Assembly: GCA_026707405.1 (NCBI GenBank)
Contig: JAPOWW010000021.1
Span: 2,841-66,840, forward strand
From: Chloroflexota bacterium
GTDB lineage: Bacteria > Chloroflexota > UBA11872 > VXNJ01
Length of the DNA stretch: 64,000 bases
Direction: 5' to 3'
Both the position numbers and the translations under genes were made by a program. Under the pieces are notes generated by a model. That model did not search any database and was not told where the DNA came from. It saw only the letters and a list, made by a program, of their open reading frames with translations. Below are positions 62,968-64,000 of this stretch, in pieces; within the stretch, counting starts at the first letter, position 1, and each line of letters starts with the position of its first letter.

Positions 62968-63603
62968 TTAGTTCGACCGGCCGCTCTGCGCCCGCCTGAC
63001 CGCCGCCGCCAGCTTGGCGATCTCGCGGTCCAGCACTTCCATCTCCATCTTCATCGCTTCCACGACGCTCGTCTGCTCCAGAAGCTGCTGGCGGGTACTG
63101 TTGTCGACTTGAAGACCCGCCGAAACGTATTCCGCGAGCATGACGGGCGACGTTGGCAGATCGAGTTTCCGGGTCCACTGGCCGGTTAGCGCCATGATGA
63201 GCTTGAGATACTCGGCGAACCTGGAGGTCACGGGTTTCGCCAGCTCCTCGATTTCGGGGTTGTCCGGGTCAGTCCAGTTAACCCCGCGGACCTCGGCGAT
63301 CATCCGCGGACTGGACTCGACTATCTTCAGGACTTCAAATCGCTCGTGCCCCAAGACGTTGATGTCGATGGTCCCGTTGTCCTTGTATTGGGCCGAGACG
63401 ATGTGCGCGGTAGCGCCGACGCGGTGTATCTCGACGGGATCCAGACCTTCTGCCCGTCCGGACTTGAGCAAGATCACACCGAAGGGCGTCTCAGTTTCGA
63501 GGCAGTCCCCGATCATTTGCAGATAGCGCGGCTCGAAGATGTGCAGCGGCATGGTCGAACGCGGAAAAAGCACGCTCGGCAGAGGAAAAAGATCCAGGAT
63601 CAT
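62968..63603 (-). CDS. Lon N-terminal-domain (LON substrate-binding) protein
   Basis: ATG 63603 gives 211 residues; the upstream frame has no family-like sequence. ILDLFPLPSVLFPRSTMPLH, IFEPRYLQMIGDCLETETPF, GVILLKSGRAEGLDPVEIHR and GTIDINVLGHERFEVLKIVE are the LON domain blocks. There is no AAA or protease part. A C-terminal helical extension (RQQLLEQTSVVEAMKMEMEV) follows. Such proteins are called Lon-like or LonN-domain proteins; their role is not established. It precedes glcD on the same strand by about 85 bases. Confidence 0.85.
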   Translation of the reverse strand: MILDLFPLPSVLFPRSTMPLHIFEPRYLQMIGDCLETETPFGVILLKSGRAEGLDPVEIHRVGATAHIVSAQYKDNGTIDINVLGHERFEVLKIVESSPRMIAEVRGVNWTDPDNPEIEELAKPVTSRFAEYLKLIMALTGQWTRKLDLPTSPVMLAEYVSAGLQVDNSTRQQLLEQTSVVEAMKMEMEVLDREIAKLAAAVRRAQSGRSN

Positions 63604-63766
63604 CGGACTATCGCTTTTCGAAACTCGCGGGGCGTTCGACGCGAGCCAAATTGCGCCGCCCCGCATACATCATACGCGGCTTAAGGTCGTATTCGACGCG
63701 TCGCGCGGTCCTTACCGGCGGCGCGCGAACGCCCCGCGACAGGTCAAGTCGCGAGCGGTATTCGGT

Positions 63767-64000
63767 CTATTCGACTTGCGGCACGTCGAGCCAGACGCCG
63801 CGTTTGGAGGCCTCGATGGCGGCGTCGATGACCTCCTGAGTTCGCAATCCGTCGGCCAGCGTCGGCGCGATGTCGCGCCCTTCCTTGATGGATGTGACGA
63901 AGTTACGCATCATGCGTTCGCCGAAGAACGCCAGCACGCCCGCGTGGTCGGCTTCTTCGAGCGGCAGATTGGGGTCAACGATCTCGGGATCGTGCCCGGG
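63767..64000 (-). CDS. Gfo/Idh/MocA oxidoreductase, C-terminal part (rest outside window)
   Basis: On the complement an open frame runs from the window edge to a TAG at 63767-63769, giving about 77 residues. HAGVLAFFGERMMRNFVTSI, KEGRDIAPTLADGLRTQEVI and DAAIEASKRGVWLDVPQVE are typical of the last two helices and the end of Gfo/Idh/MocA proteins (the E/G-x-x-P-x-x-x-x-x-x-G-L-R/x-x-x-x-x-x-A-I-x-x-S pattern). The N-terminal Rossmann part is not in the window. The start is therefore outside. Confidence 0.7.
   Translation of the reverse strand, partial: PGHDPEIVDPNLPLEEADHAGVLAFFGERMMRNFVTSIKEGRDIAPTLADGLRTQEVIDAAIEASKRGVWLDVPQVE

Overview
The window is a high-G+C bacterial chromosome segment, probably from an uncultured environmental lineage. 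TTG and GTG starts are common, genes are short-spaced, and a T-box riboswitch controls cysE. There is also a Calx-beta surface-protein fragment, many Gfo/Idh/MocA- and phytanoyl-dioxygenase-type genes, and a methyl-branching type I PKS. This mix fits a marine, possibly sponge-associated, Chloroflexota-like organism. There is no rRNA or phylogenetic marker analysis here, so that placement is a low-to-moderate confidence inference.

Layout. (1) 0-2.2 kb: the end of a Calx-beta protein, then a degraded mobile-element remnant (winged-helix gene joined to the C-terminal two thirds of a serine recombinase). (2) 2.3-14.8 kb: an accessory polyketide/fatty-acid island made of a 3460-residue PKS, a discrete ACP, a Sfp-type phosphopantetheinyl transferase and an alpha/beta hydrolase. 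PKS module 1 is complete and fully reducing, with a C-methyltransferase. Module 2 is a duplicated KS-AT whose AT has lost its Ser, its His and about 74 residues. (3) 14.9-23.7 kb: a mosaic of single genes, including an NCS2 permease with a cytoplasmic ATPase-like tail, a methyltransferase, a creatininase-fold protein, a nucleoside deoxyribosyltransferase-like gene, fossil gene ends, a lipoprotein, tRNA-Gly(GCC), an AbrB/PIN toxin-antitoxin pair, a PhyH dioxygenase and an SRPBCC protein. (4) 23.8-37.1 kb: a same-strand run of an oxidoreductase, a beta-propeller glycosidase-like protein and an LpxL-like acyltransferase. It leads into a complete N-methylglutamate pathway cluster (mgdABCD-mgsABC-gmaS), which turns methylamine into formaldehyde-level carbon and ammonium through gamma-glutamylmethylamide and N-methylglutamate. 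(5) 37.2-41.2 kb: a compact four-gene operon (class III aminotransferase, small helical partner, GMC alcohol oxidase-like flavoprotein, GNAT acyltransferase) that may make an acylated amine.

(6) 41.3-64 kb is mostly housekeeping. It holds tig-clpP-clpX behind a leader with a strong terminator hairpin, then PAP2, nuoB, mrp, NUDIX, DedA, a CAP-domain exported protein, yraN-rnhB-rplS, and a Cys-specifier T-box with cysE, proS and a threonine synthase-like gene. Next come a putative thiol-hydrolase-fold protein, a membrane-anchored protein, a MobA-like nucleotidyltransferase, a small DUF5678-like plus retropepsin-like pair bracketed by imperfect direct repeats, glcD, a Lon-N-domain protein and the C-terminal end of a Gfo/Idh/MocA oxidoreductase.

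The strongest candidates for something undescribed are the PKS with its decayed duplicated KS-AT and discrete ACP, the aminotransferase/GMC/GNAT operon, and the repeat-bracketed retropepsin-like pair.
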